From assembly GCA_024638345.1 (NCBI GenBank), contig JAHEKL010000032.1:5801-15699 (forward strand): DNA of 9,899 nt, in the 5' to 3' direction. This DNA is from Gammaproteobacteria bacterium. GTDB lineage: Bacteria > Gemmatimonadota > Gemmatimonadetes > Longimicrobiales > Gaopeijiaceae. The position numbers and the translations under genes were made by a program. Below are positions 1 to 7,072 of the stretch, piece after piece. Each line of letters opens with the position of its first letter. Position 1 is the stretch's first letter. The notes beneath the pieces are model-generated. The model did no database searches. It saw nothing but the letters and a program-made list of their open reading frames with translations, and was not told the DNA's origin.

Positions 1-278
1 ACTTCGTCGGCTACGCGCAGGACCTGGGGCTGGATCGCGACGCTTTCAGAAGCTGCTTGCGCAGCGATAGGCACGCGGAAGTCGTTTCCGCCAACCAGCT
101 TCTCGGCCTCCAGTTGGGTGCCCAGTCGACCCCCACGGTGCTGCTCGACACCGGCGATGGCCGAGCCACTTGGATCGACAACTGGACCACGAATCTCCGA
201 CCGATCTTGGAAGAGGCCCTTGCGGCGGCTGGGGAGGGTGCGGCGGTCGAGTCGTCCGAGGAAGGCGCGGGGGAGTGA
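1..278 (+). CDS. DsbA-family (thioredoxin-fold) protein, C-terminal fragment
   Basis: The gene enters from the left edge; the reading frame starts at base 3, and 91 residues remain before TGA at 276-278. The visible part looks like the C-terminal half of a DsbA-like thioredoxin fold. It has a helical segment (YAQDLGLDRDAFRSCL), then a basic helix leading into LGLQLGAQSTPTVLLDTGDG. The T43-P44-T45 of the fragment matches the cis-proline loop that sits beside the active site in this family, followed by a beta strand and a final helix (LRPILEEALAAA). The tail is Glu/Ala/Gly-rich and probably disordered. The active-site CxxC would lie upstream, outside the window, so whether it is a redox-active oxidoreductase or a divergent member cannot be seen. 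Proteins of this class usually act in the periplasm on thiol/disulfide pairs. It overlaps the next gene by four bases (GTGA), which implies co-transcription and translational coupling. Confidence 0.75.
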   Translation, partial: FVGYAQDLGLDRDAFRSCLRSDRHAEVVSANQLLGLQLGAQSTPTVLLDTGDGRATWIDNWTTNLRPILEEALAAAGEGAAVESSEEGAGE

Positions 279-475
279 GCGCGGCGCCGGAGATCGTGAT
301 CCGGCTGCTCTTCGTGGATGACGGGTCCTATCACACCGAAGAGATCCGGGTGCGGGAGGACCTCCTCGAGCGCTACGAGCGTCTCATCGACCTGCTTCAG
401 GAGGAACCGACGGTCTTGAAGCGCATCCACATCGACTTCGGACGTCTCTGCTCCGCCACCGTCGCGGATTCCTGA
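275..475 (+). CDS. Small unidentified protein (66 aa)
   Basis: I do not recognise this family. The start is GTG at 275, overlapping the TGA of the DsbA-like gene, with a purine-rich GGGGGAG just upstream as a possible ribosome site. The predicted protein is small, acidic and charged. A short beta-like segment (EIVIRLLFVDDG) leads into an amphipathic helix (REDLLERYERLIDLLQEEP), then a second hydrophobic segment (LKRIHIDFGRLCSATV) with one Cys. There is no signal peptide or membrane segment, so it is probably cytosolic. The coupled start and the alternating hydrophobic pattern make it more likely a real gene than a chance frame. The longer reading frame beginning at 170 runs back inside the upstream gene and is not a plausible start. 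The gene ends three bases before the stop of the convergent DUF402 gene. No function is proposed. Confidence 0.65.
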   Translation: MSAAPEIVIRLLFVDDGSYHTEEIRVREDLLERYERLIDLLQEEPTVLKRIHIDFGRLCSATVADS

Positions 476-478
476 GCC

Positions 479-1042
479 TCAAGAGCGAATTCGCTCCAAC
501 GGCCACTCGGCAACCGAGTCGGGTGGCCACCGACCCTCGCTGGCCGCCTCGATCAGGCGGCCCGCCTCCGAGCGGGCGCGTGTAGCCGTCGTCTCATCCA
601 CCCATCCAGCACCGAGAGCCAGCTCGAGCTCCTCCTCGTCGAGCAGGGAGGGCATCGCGGGCCGACCCGCGGTCCATTCGCCGGTCGGAGTGGGGATCCA
701 CAGGTCGAGGAAGAGATCGGTGGTATGCCACACGCCTCCGGGCTCGAAGGTGCAGGGAACGAGGATGTTCGCGTAGATGCCGGTCAGGGTTCCGTCGCGC
801 AAGTGAAAGCGACCGATGTCGTGCCAGGCACCGGGGAAGGTGAACCAGACTACCTCCGAGCCGTCCTCCAGAGCCACGTCGTCGTCGATCGATAGAGGAC
901 GATCGAGCCGGACCCGGTCCGCATGCGTGATCTTGACCCAGGGGTCGTCTTGGAGGATCCGCTGCACGAACCGGTCGGTCCGGTCGGGAGGCCGGTGGTA
1001 GTGAATGTGGACGTCGAGAGGAGTGCTCGGAGGGATCAACAA
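479..1042 (-). CDS. DUF402 family protein
   Basis: A 187-residue protein matching the DUF402 fold. The diagnostic block runs from about residue 64 to 140: VVWFTFPGAWHDIGRFHLRDG, then GIYANILVP (Y90, N92, P96), then TDLFLDLWI (D109, D113), then LLDEEELELA (D135-E138). Characterised DUF402 members are metal-dependent phosphohydrolases, such as the Staphylococcus nucleoside tri/diphosphatase and FomD of fosfomycin biosynthesis. The conserved Asp/Glu/Asn cluster would bind metal and phosphate, but the substrate here cannot be read from sequence. The start is TTG at 1042, with a second TTG directly after; an in-frame stop lies about 60 bases upstream with no ATG or GTG between, and the SD is weak. 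The C-terminal 35 residues are helical and Arg/Glu-rich. It lies 63 bases downstream of fadJ on the same strand with no clear terminator between, so it is probably co-transcribed. No signal peptide, so cytosolic. Confidence 0.85.
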   Translation of the reverse strand: MLIPPSTPLDVHIHYHRPPDRTDRFVQRILQDDPWVKITHADRVRLDRPLSIDDDVALEDGSEVVWFTFPGAWHDIGRFHLRDGTLTGIYANILVPCTFEPGGVWHTTDLFLDLWIPTPTGEWTAGRPAMPSLLDEEELELALGAGWVDETTATRARSEAGRLIEAASEGRWPPDSVAEWPLERIRS

Positions 1043-1105
1043 TCGCTCAAGCGCACCGCGGATTTCTGAAGCGGACCGGTGCCGGAACGGCCGAACGCTT
1101 TTGAA

Positions 1106-3319
1106 TCATCTGGCGGAGGGCCGCGGGAATGCCTCGTAGAATCCGCGGTCCTCGAGGGCCAGCTCTCGGAGCAGCGGGGCCGGAGAGAATCGCGGGCCGA
1201 CCTGGCCTTCCCAATAGTCGAGCCGTTCCACGAGGGCTCGGGGGTGGATTTCGTCCGCGAATCGGAGAAGCCCCCCGCGGAAGGGAGGGAATCCCGTGCC
1301 CATGATCATCGCCAGATCGAGCTCGGCGGCCGAGGTGACGATCTCGTCCGAGAGCACCCGCGCGGCCTCGTTGATCATCGCTAGCACGAGACGATCCTGG
1401 ATCTCCTCGGGAGTGGGTGACGCCCCATCTGTTGCGGACGTCTCGATCAGCTCATAGATGGACTCGTCCACCTCGGAGTCGCGATCGCCCGCGTACCGAT
1501 AAAATCCGCTGGCTCCTTTCCGTCCGAGCCGGCCCGTCTCACCGACCTGAATAAGCGCGGGAGCCGGGGCGAGACGCGGACCGAAGGCCTCGTGCAGGGT
1601 TTCACCCGCGTGCCTCACGATGTCGATCCCGACCTCGTCCATCAGACGCAGCGGGCCCATCGGCATCCCGAACGATCGGGCCGCTTCATCGATCTCCTCG
1701 ATCTTCGCGCCCTCTCCCAGCAGATAACCCGCCTCGTTCAGGTACGGACTCAGGATGCGATTCACGAGGAAGCCCGGACCGTCGCGAACCACGACAGGCA
1801 CCTTCCCGAGCCGAACGGCGAGGGCGTACACGGTCGCGATCGCGCTCGATTCCGTCCGGTCCGAGCGGACGATCTCGATGAGCGGCATCTTGTGGACTGG
1901 ATTGAAGAAGTGCATTCCCAGGAACCTCTCTGGGCGCTTCAGAGCCTCGGACATCTGGTTCACCGAGAGGCTCGACGTGTTGGTGGCGACTACGCACGAG
2001 TCCAGAACCTTTGCCTCGACCTCGGAGAGCACCTGCCTCTTCACGTCGAGTCTCTCGACGACGGCCTCGATCACCAGGTCGGCCGGACCCAATCCCACGT
2101 ATTCGAGGCCACCCGAGATTCGGTCCATGGCCTGATCGGCTTCTCTTTCGGAGAGTCGGCGCTTGCGCACGACTCCCTCGAAGAGCTCCGACGCATGTCG
2201 AAGAGCGAGGGATATCGCCTCCTGGCGGACATCCTTGAGTCTCACCTCGATTCCGTGATACGCGGCGAGCTGCGCGATTCCGCCGCCCATGGTTCCGGCT
2301 CCGACGACCCCAAGCCGATTGACTTCTCGCGGGGGGGCGTCCGCTGCGGTCTTCACCCCCTTCTTCGCTGCCTCCCGAAGGAGGAAGACGTGAACCAGGT
2401 TCTTCGAGATGCGGGAAGCGATCAGCTCGCCCGCCGCGCGAGCTTCGAGCTCGAGTGCCTGATCCAGGGGGCGCCCCAGAGACGACCCAATCACCTCCAG
2501 GATCCTCAAGGGCGCGGGATAGTGCCCCCCGGTGCGCTCGAGCACCTGCTTGCGGGCGAAGTTGATCAGGATTCTGCGTCCCGGCGCGGTATCCTCCAGG
2601 AGCCGGGTGCCAACGCCGCGGGCGGCTCGCGCTGGCGGTCTCCCGTCGCGAATGCGCTCCACAAGGAAGGCTTCCGCGAGCTCGAGGAATTGCTCTGCGG
2701 GAAGAACCTCGTCCACCAAGCCGAGGCGCTTGGCCTTGCGACCGGTCACCGTCCTTCCAGTCAGGAGCAAGTCGAGTGCTTGCTTGGGCCCAATGAGTCG
2801 TGGTAGACGCGTCGTGCCTCCCCAGGCAGGTAGGATCCCCAACTGGACCTCGGGTAGGCCGATCTGTGTCTTCGCGGAATCGGAAGCGAGCCGGTAACGG
2901 CAAGCGAGAGCGAGCTCGGTCCCTCCACCCATGCAGACTCCATGGATCGCTGCGACCGTCGGAACGGGGAGCTGTTCGAGTTCCCGGAAGACTGTCTGCC
3001 CCGCACGTGCCGCCTGGGCTCCCTCGTTCGGATCGTCGATCGCGGCGATCGCCGCGACATCTGCACCGACGATGAAGGAGGAGGGTTTTTCGCTCACGAC
3101 GAGAACGCCCTGAATCTCTCCCGCCTCGCTTCCGGTGCGGATCTCCGCGAGCGCCTCAGCTAGGCGATCGAGCGCTTCCCCCGTCAGAACGTTTGCGGAC
3201 TTCTCGGGCGTGTCGAAGACCAGACGGGCGATTCCACTCGTTTCTTTCAGGAGTCGAGGTGAGCCTTGGGCGGTGGCTCGCTCCGCGACGCTTCCCATGC
3301 CGAGGCCTTCATTCTCCAT
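1106..3319 (-). CDS. fadJ: Fatty acid oxidation complex alpha subunit (enoyl-CoA hydratase / 3-hydroxyacyl-CoA dehydrogenase)
   Basis: A bifunctional cytosolic beta-oxidation enzyme that hydrates trans-2-enoyl-CoA and oxidises the (S)-3-hydroxyacyl-CoA with NAD+; the product normally passes to a FadA/FadI thiolase, which is not in the window. At 737 residues it is about the usual size (700-730). Crotonase domain, about residues 25-215: FIVGADV and MGGG form the oxyanion hole; Glu135 (GGGTE) and Glu157 (GLPE) match the two catalytic glutamates. The dehydrogenase Rossmann domain starts near 334 with GAGTMGG (G340, G342, G345). Catalytic His470 (MHFFNPVHKMP) is paired with Glu482. Two C-terminal helical 3HCDH domains cover about 512-610 and 640-735 (GTGFPPFRGG in the second). 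Wording such as GLPEVQLGILP and RLPRLIG is closer to FadJ than FadB, but the split is uncertain outside enterobacteria. An alternative start, Met8 at 3298, has a better-placed GAAGG (7-base spacer). It follows a strong terminator, so it should have its own promoter; I see no clear one. Confidence 0.95.
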   Translation of the reverse strand: MENEGLGMGSVAERATAQGSPRLLKETSGIARLVFDTPEKSANVLTGEALDRLAEALAEIRTGSEAGEIQGVLVVSEKPSSFIVGADVAAIAAIDDPNEGAQAARAGQTVFRELEQLPVPTVAAIHGVCMGGGTELALACRYRLASDSAKTQIGLPEVQLGILPAWGGTTRLPRLIGPKQALDLLLTGRTVTGRKAKRLGLVDEVLPAEQFLELAEAFLVERIRDGRPPARAARGVGTRLLEDTAPGRRILINFARKQVLERTGGHYPAPLRILEVIGSSLGRPLDQALELEARAAGELIASRISKNLVHVFLLREAAKKGVKTAADAPPREVNRLGVVGAGTMGGGIAQLAAYHGIEVRLKDVRQEAISLALRHASELFEGVVRKRRLSEREADQAMDRISGGLEYVGLGPADLVIEAVVERLDVKRQVLSEVEAKVLDSCVVATNTSSLSVNQMSEALKRPERFLGMHFFNPVHKMPLIEIVRSDRTESSAIATVYALAVRLGKVPVVVRDGPGFLVNRILSPYLNEAGYLLGEGAKIEEIDEAARSFGMPMGPLRLMDEVGIDIVRHAGETLHEAFGPRLAPAPALIQVGETGRLGRKGASGFYRYAGDRDSEVDESIYELIETSATDGASPTPEEIQDRLVLAMINEAARVLSDEIVTSAAELDLAMIMGTGFPPFRGGLLRFADEIHPRALVERLDYWEGQVGPRFSPAPLLRELALEDRGFYEAFPRPSAR
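3306..3310 (-). promoter_or_regulatory. Possible SD favouring Met8 as fadJ start
   Basis: GAAGG on the minus strand, with a 7-base spacer to the ATG at 3298. The outer ATG at 3319 has only a weak CTGAAG directly against it. This spacing argues that translation may begin at 3298 (730 residues), although the outer ATG cannot be excluded. The seven disputed residues fall before the crotonase domain and do not affect function. Confidence 0.4.
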
Positions 3320-3365
3320 CTTCAGTGTGCCCGGTGAGGGTGGCCCAAGATGCTGAGACAGAGAA

Positions 3366-3396
3366 CGCCCCGGGGAGCGCTAGGTTCCCCGGGGCG
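3366..3396 (-). terminator. Strong hairpin terminator after the lipoprotein gene
   Basis: A perfect 11-bp inverted repeat (CGCCCCGGGGA / TCCCCGGGGCG) with a 9-base loop, lying 20 bases past the TAG stop of the lipoprotein gene. Reading leftward the stem is followed by TTCTCTGTCTC, which is T-rich but not a clean U-tract. This fits an intrinsic terminator for the minus-strand unit above, separating it from fadJ. The sequence is nearly symmetric, so it could also form on the other strand, but no rightward gene needs it there. Confidence 0.75.
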
Positions 3397-3416
3397 TCGA
3401 GTCAGGACCGGACGAA

Positions 3417-4193
3417 CTAGAGAATCTCGCGGACCTGTGCGTTCTCTCGGGACAGCGGCAACTCCGTGGGCTCGCCTCTCTCCAAGGTCACCGGGACGTT
3501 CCAGTAAAGCTCCTCAGTGGCCAACGGATAGCGTCCGTAGATCCACCACTGACCGGGGGCGGCCTCGAAATCGGCCCGGCCGGTTGCGTCTGTGGTGTCG
3601 GCCAGAATCTCTCGACCGGACGCCACCAGCTTCGCCCCTACGACCTCACCATAGGGTGCGAACGCCCCCTCCTCCCAGGCCGACAGCAGCGCCCGGAACT
3701 CCTCGAGCTCCGAAAAGGTCTCCTGCTGCAGTCGGTCGAAGCGATCGAAGGCCTGATCCTTCGTTCGCTCTGCCGCCTGGTACTGACCCTCGATCTCGTT
3801 GAACTCGTTGAAGAGCACCCGGTATTGTGCCTCGGCCGGGTTGTATTGCTCGAGCTCGCCGGTGATCTCTTCGAGCCGCTCCCTCATCGCCAGCCAGCGG
3901 CTCTCGAACTCACGCCACTCCTGCTGCGCGGCAGCGATCGAGTCCCTCGCGACTTGGAGCTCCGGGGGAAGGGTCGGCTCCGGAGTCGGCGCGGCCGCCG
4001 TGAGCGAGTCGAAGATCTGGTCTCGATCGAATGGCAGCAGCTGGAACACGACGTCGTCCGCGGGCCGGGACACGGGGTTGCCCGTCGCGGGGTCGATGAC
4101 CTCGACCGCTGCGGTCACGACGAGCTCCGCGGGTCCGCAAGCGCCCAGCGCCAGAGAAATAAAGGCCAAGTTGGCGATGATCCTTCGGTTCAT
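3417..4193 (-). CDS. Predicted lipoprotein with central coiled coil and beta-rich flanks
   Basis: I do not recognise a named family. The start chosen is ATG at 4193, giving 258 residues, because GGAG sits 7 bases upstream and the protein then opens with a lipoprotein signal peptide: MNRR, a hydrophobic core (IIANLAFISLAL), and the lipobox L16-G17-A18-C19. The mature protein would be lipid-anchored at Cys19 in the inner or outer membrane. Residues 22-55 look like beta strands with a TGNPV turn, as at the start of carboxypeptidase-regulatory/transthyretin-like domains. A Pro/Ala-rich linker (about 66-78) follows. Residues 80-172 are Glu/Gln/Arg-rich and strongly predicted helical or coiled coil (QEWREFESRWLAMRERLEEI). 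Residues 181-250 are again beta-rich, with TTDATGRADFEAAPGQWWIYGRYP, a pattern typical of transthyretin-like domains. It lies 152 bases after the second M16-like gene and ends at a strong terminator. The extended reading frame starting at 4253 would bury the signal peptide and is rejected. Confidence 0.8.
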   Translation of the reverse strand: MNRRIIANLAFISLALGACGPAELVVTAAVEVIDPATGNPVSRPADDVVFQLLPFDRDQIFDSLTAAAPTPEPTLPPELQVARDSIAAAQQEWREFESRWLAMRERLEEITGELEQYNPAEAQYRVLFNEFNEIEGQYQAAERTKDQAFDRFDRLQQETFSELEEFRALLSAWEEGAFAPYGEVVGAKLVASGREILADTTDATGRADFEAAPGQWWIYGRYPLATEELYWNVPVTLERGEPTELPLSRENAQVREIL

Positions 4194-4200
4194 CGGTTCG

Positions 4201-4204
4201 CTCC
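4201..4204 (-). promoter_or_regulatory. Ribosome binding site deciding the lipoprotein start
   Basis: GGAG on the minus strand, 7 bases before the ATG at 4193. It fixes the start so that the lipoprotein signal peptide is N-terminal, against the longer frame opening at 4253. Confidence 0.65.
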
Positions 4205-4215
4205 GAACGGTTTCT

Positions 4216-4221
4216 GTTATA
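4216..4221 (-). promoter_or_regulatory. Possible -10 element (TATAAC) for the lipoprotein gene
   Basis: TATAAC on the minus strand lies in a locally AT-richer stretch (about 4205-4245) in the 152-base gap before the lipoprotein gene. It matches five of six bases of the sigma-70 -10 consensus. No good -35 is found at the normal spacing (ATACTA at 17 bases), and the implied leader is only about 15 bases, so this is tentative. The rest of the gap, 4254-4345, shows no hairpin or other signal that I can support. Confidence 0.25.
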
Positions 4222-4345
4222 CGTAAGTCACGACAAGGTAGTATCGGCCGCATTGGTCCATCAAGCCTGGGATCCTGTCGATTTGTCAGTGGTGGTGGAG
4301 GTTGCGGGTGCAGACGGAGAAAGACCCGTCGCGCCCTCGGCTCCC

Positions 4346-5758
4346 TCAGAGATCCATCATCTCCAGCGGACCCATGAGGATCGTTCGCGAGGGTCCCGCG
4401 GCCGCGGCAGCCGCCCCGACAGCGGGACGTTGCAGCGCCCAGATGCTCCGCTCAAGATCGAGGGCGCGGTCGAGCCCGGCCGCTGCTCGACGGGCTAGCC
4501 ATTTCGCACGGTTCTCGGGGAGCGCCAAGTCGATCACCACGGTCGACCGGAATCGTCGGCGCGTGAGCTCGAAGAACGCCCCGGCCGGGGGGGCCTCGGC
4601 CAGGTCTCGCATGGCACCGGTGAGGCGGTCTTCCCATCGAGACGTGACCCTGGGATCCACGCTGGCCGTGACCAGCAGGACCGGAGCCCCTCCGATCTCC
4701 CTCCGGGTCGAGTGTGCCTCGAACAAACCCGGATCGGGCGGGGACGGGGTGAGGTCCTCGACGATCAGGTGACCGAGAAAGTCGATCAGGAGGGGAGGGG
4801 TGCCCCTTGGGAAAGGGAAGGCCACCGAGACCCAGGTGCTGGTGAGCTGGCGGTCCACCACGGCGCGGTCTCCGGCAGTCCACGCCGGAGCTCCGAGCGG
4901 TTCGGGGGGCACTTCGAGTGGGGACGCCTCCGTTCGGAACAGCCTCACCACGGGTGGAGGTGGAATCGAGTCGGAAACCGTCCGCCCGGTGCCCCCGGGG
5001 GTACGAGGAGTCGGCGCGGCACTCTCCGGAAGTCCGGAGGCGGTGCCCCCGCGATTCCCGGTCGTGGCCACCTCGGTCACGTTGGCGGAGAGAGACCCGA
5101 GGTCACCCGCCGTCGCCGGACCGGTAACGGCCAGCACGGCGTTTTCGGAGCGCAGGTGTGCCTCGCGAAACGTCCCCAAAGCCTCGAGTGAAATGGCCTG
5201 TACGCTCGAGAGCGTTCCCTCGGGGGCGCGGGCACCCGGATGTGCCGGGCCCAGCAGGAACATGTCTCGTTCTTGCTCGAACGTTCGAACCGGTGCTCCG
5301 GACTCGAAGAGCAGCACTCCCTCGAGCTCCCGCCGGACAGTCTCCAGCTCGTCCGGCCTGAGCGCCGCCCGATAGAGCTGATACTCGAGCTCCGCGATGG
5401 CTTCTCGCCATTGAAGGGGTGCTGCTACCATCCAAACCAGTACCTCGTTCGAAAGCACCTCGACGCTCATGCGGGCGCCGTATTGGACCAGCGACTGATT
5501 CCCCTGCCGCTCCACGAGCCTTCCGAAGAGGAATGCGGTTCCCTCTTCTCCCCGCGGGTCTTCCGCGGCGCCAGCGCCGAAGCGAATCGCGACCGCGACG
5601 GTGCGGGCTCGCGGGTCGGAGTCGAGCACGACCTCGCGATACACGGCTTGGTTCTGACCTTCAGGCGCGAACCGTGGGCCTTCCGCGAGGACCATCCCGG
5701 ACGTGCACAGGAAGCAGGCCAGTAGCGCGACCGCTCGCTCGCCCGGACCCACGCTCAT
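4346..5758 (-). CDS. Exported M16-like (insulinase-fold) protein, zinc site lost
   Basis: A 470-residue protein with an N-terminal signal peptide (hydrophobic AVALLACFLCTSGMVLA, likely cleavage near residue 25), hence periplasmic or envelope-located. The layout follows one M16 half-array: an N-terminal domain (about 38-215: VAVAIRFGAGAAEDP, REAIAELEYQLYR, then FREAHLRSENAVLAVTGPA, the usual end of the first M16 domain), a low-complexity Pro/Thr/Gly linker (about 230-275), and a C-terminal domain (about 300-470). In active M16 peptidases the HxxEH zinc motif follows this GAG..D..G..G stretch. Here the aligned residues are F76, G79 and R80 (GTAFLFGRL), so both zinc histidines and the catalytic Glu are absent. 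The usual R/Y substrate pair of the C-terminal domain is not evident either. It is therefore a probable non-catalytic partner or scaffold. Its ATG overlaps the stop of the preceding M16-like gene (ATGA), so the two are coupled and perhaps form a heterodimer. Confidence 0.8.
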   Translation of the reverse strand: MSVGPGERAVALLACFLCTSGMVLAEGPRFAPEGQNQAVYREVVLDSDPRARTVAVAIRFGAGAAEDPRGEEGTAFLFGRLVERQGNQSLVQYGARMSVEVLSNEVLVWMVAAPLQWREAIAELEYQLYRAALRPDELETVRRELEGVLLFESGAPVRTFEQERDMFLLGPAHPGARAPEGTLSSVQAISLEALGTFREAHLRSENAVLAVTGPATAGDLGSLSANVTEVATTGNRGGTASGLPESAAPTPRTPGGTGRTVSDSIPPPPVVRLFRTEASPLEVPPEPLGAPAWTAGDRAVVDRQLTSTWVSVAFPFPRGTPPLLIDFLGHLIVEDLTPSPPDPGLFEAHSTRREIGGAPVLLVTASVDPRVTSRWEDRLTGAMRDLAEAPPAGAFFELTRRRFRSTVVIDLALPENRAKWLARRAAAGLDRALDLERSIWALQRPAVGAAAAAAGPSRTILMGPLEMMDL

Positions 5759-6957
5759 GGCCGAAGCTCCTCACGCAGCGGTGGCGTCGCCATTGTTGTA
5801 TCGAGGAAGGCTTGGACATCGGCGAGGGTCAGTGCATGAAGGCTAGAGACCAGGTTCGAGAGCCCTTCCGGTCCGTTTCCCGCATCCCATGCCTGTCCCG
5901 CGAGCTCCGCCAGACCCCAGGGGGTCCGCCCGGACATGATGATCTCCGTTCGGAGTTCTGCGGCCAAGCGAGCGATCTCGTCCTCCGTGATCAGGTCGGA
6001 GGCATCTTGGAGCAGCTGTCCCAAACGCTCCTCCATTACCGAGCGGCTTCTTGGATAAGCTGCCGCGGTCACGACCATCGCCCGGCTCTCACCCAGATCC
6101 CAGATTTCGACGCCGGCCTCGAAGTCCGAGTCGCTTGCCCTAACGTGTTCCGCCAGGAATCGAGCGACCACCAGCGCTTTCGCTTCGTCGCCGGGCTGAA
6201 GAGGATGTCCCTCCACTACCCAATACCGGATCACTTCTGGACTCGGCTCGGGGGAGCCCGTCTCCTCGGAGAGCGGCCCCGCTTCGCTCGCACCGGCGAC
6301 GGAGCCTCGGGGTATCCCCAGATCCCCGGCCAGCGCGAGCGCCGACTCGGTACTCACGTCTCCCACGATGACGAGCCGGGCGTTGTCACGCCGGTGAGTG
6401 CGCTGCCACAGCGCCCGAGTCCTCGAGGCATCGAGACGGCTCAGGGAACCGACCGTACCGAAGACCGAAGGAACCCCCGGCGCCAAGGCCGTCCGAATCC
6501 GTGTCGCGAGAACGCCCTGCGGGGTCTCGGAGCGGCGGTCCTGCTCCGTCTGCATGAGACGTCGCACGGACTCGAACTCCTGGTTCGAAGAAGGCTCGAT
6601 TCCGGCCCGAATGATCCAACCCAGGAAGTCCAGATCGACGCGGGCGCCGGTCACCTGATAGACCAGGCCCTGGGGTGTGCGGTGGACCTCGGCTCTCGCG
6701 CCGATCCTTGCGGCGAGCGAATTCATCCGGTCCTCCGCTTGCAGGCCCAGGAGGCGTCCCGCTCCGGCCTCGCCCGGTTGCTCGCGAACCGCGAACGAGA
6801 GCCTGAGGGAGGCGGCTTCGCTTGTGATGGACCGGAACACCGCGACCTGCGGGCCCCCCGGCAGTGCCAACGTCTCATCGGCTCCGAAATCACCGGCGCC
6901 CGCAATCCCGCTCTGCGGAAGGACGAGCAGGGCGAGGAAGTGCGCTACGAACGGCAT
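5755..6957 (-). CDS. Exported M16-like (insulinase-fold) protein, zinc site lost
   Basis: A 400-residue protein with a short signal peptide (MPFVAHFLALLVLPQSGIAGA), so exported. M16 likeness is seen in the central region: LSRLDASRTRALWQRTHRRDNARLVIVGDVSTE (about 172-204) is the standard junction of an M16 domain (helix, then N-x-x-L-V-I-V-G-D-V). A second domain follows (VIRYWVVEGHPLQPGDEAKALVVARFLAEHV, about 245-275), then C-terminal helices (ITEDEIARLAAELRTEI, LTLADVQAFLDTTM). At the place of HxxEH the sequence reads AGRLLGLQAED; the three key positions are R67, G70 and L71, so no zinc site remains. Start ATG at 6957 has GGGAG nine bases upstream. The N-terminal half is more divergent and shorter than usual. 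It sits 115 bases after the M23 gene and overlaps the following M16-like gene by four bases. In known paired M16B enzymes one subunit keeps the zinc site; here neither does. Confidence 0.78.
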   Translation of the reverse strand: MPFVAHFLALLVLPQSGIAGAGDFGADETLALPGGPQVAVFRSITSEAASLRLSFAVREQPGEAGAGRLLGLQAEDRMNSLAARIGARAEVHRTPQGLVYQVTGARVDLDFLGWIIRAGIEPSSNQEFESVRRLMQTEQDRRSETPQGVLATRIRTALAPGVPSVFGTVGSLSRLDASRTRALWQRTHRRDNARLVIVGDVSTESALALAGDLGIPRGSVAGASEAGPLSEETGSPEPSPEVIRYWVVEGHPLQPGDEAKALVVARFLAEHVRASDSDFEAGVEIWDLGESRAMVVTAAAYPRSRSVMEERLGQLLQDASDLITEDEIARLAAELRTEIIMSGRTPWGLAELAGQAWDAGNGPEGLSNLVSSLHALTLADVQAFLDTTMATPPLREELRP

Positions 6958-7072
6958 CTTCGTGGTCTCCCGACCTCGGATCGAGGCGGACGAGGGTCGA
7001 GCGCATGACTTCGGCGGCGTACAGGACCCGAGAGACGTCGACCTGGGATTGTCCGGGAAGACGTCGTGTCCG

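Noticed and set aside
1053..1082. Inverted repeat GCACCG...CGGTGC between fadJ and the DUF402 gene
   Set aside because: Only 6 bp of stem with an 18-base loop and no T-run after it; too weak to call a terminator.
1592..2806. Long rightward open frame (404 aa) antisense to fadJ
   Set aside because: It lies entirely within fadJ, which has full domain and catalytic-residue support. The translated product is rich in Arg, His and Asp with no recognisable fold, as expected for a shadow frame in GC-rich DNA.
4790..4830. G-rich stretch on the plus strand inside the second M16-like gene
   Set aside because: One loop is 8 bases, beyond the usual quadruplex rule, and it is antisense within a coding region.
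5419..7008. Long rightward open frame (529 aa) opposite the two M16-like genes
   Set aside because: It is Arg/Pro-rich with no motif, crosses the junction of two well-supported genes, and is a codon-bias artefact.
7033..7066. AGACGTCG repeated twice, 26 bases apart, in the gap after the M23 gene
   Set aside because: Eight bases with a palindromic core can recur by chance in GC-rich DNA; there is no further symmetry, no known operator match, and no promoter next to it.
6958..7072. Possible small leftward gene with ATG at 7006-7004 in the gap
   Set aside because: The frame runs into the M16-like gene in another phase, has no clear ribosome site, and its product shows no recognisable features.
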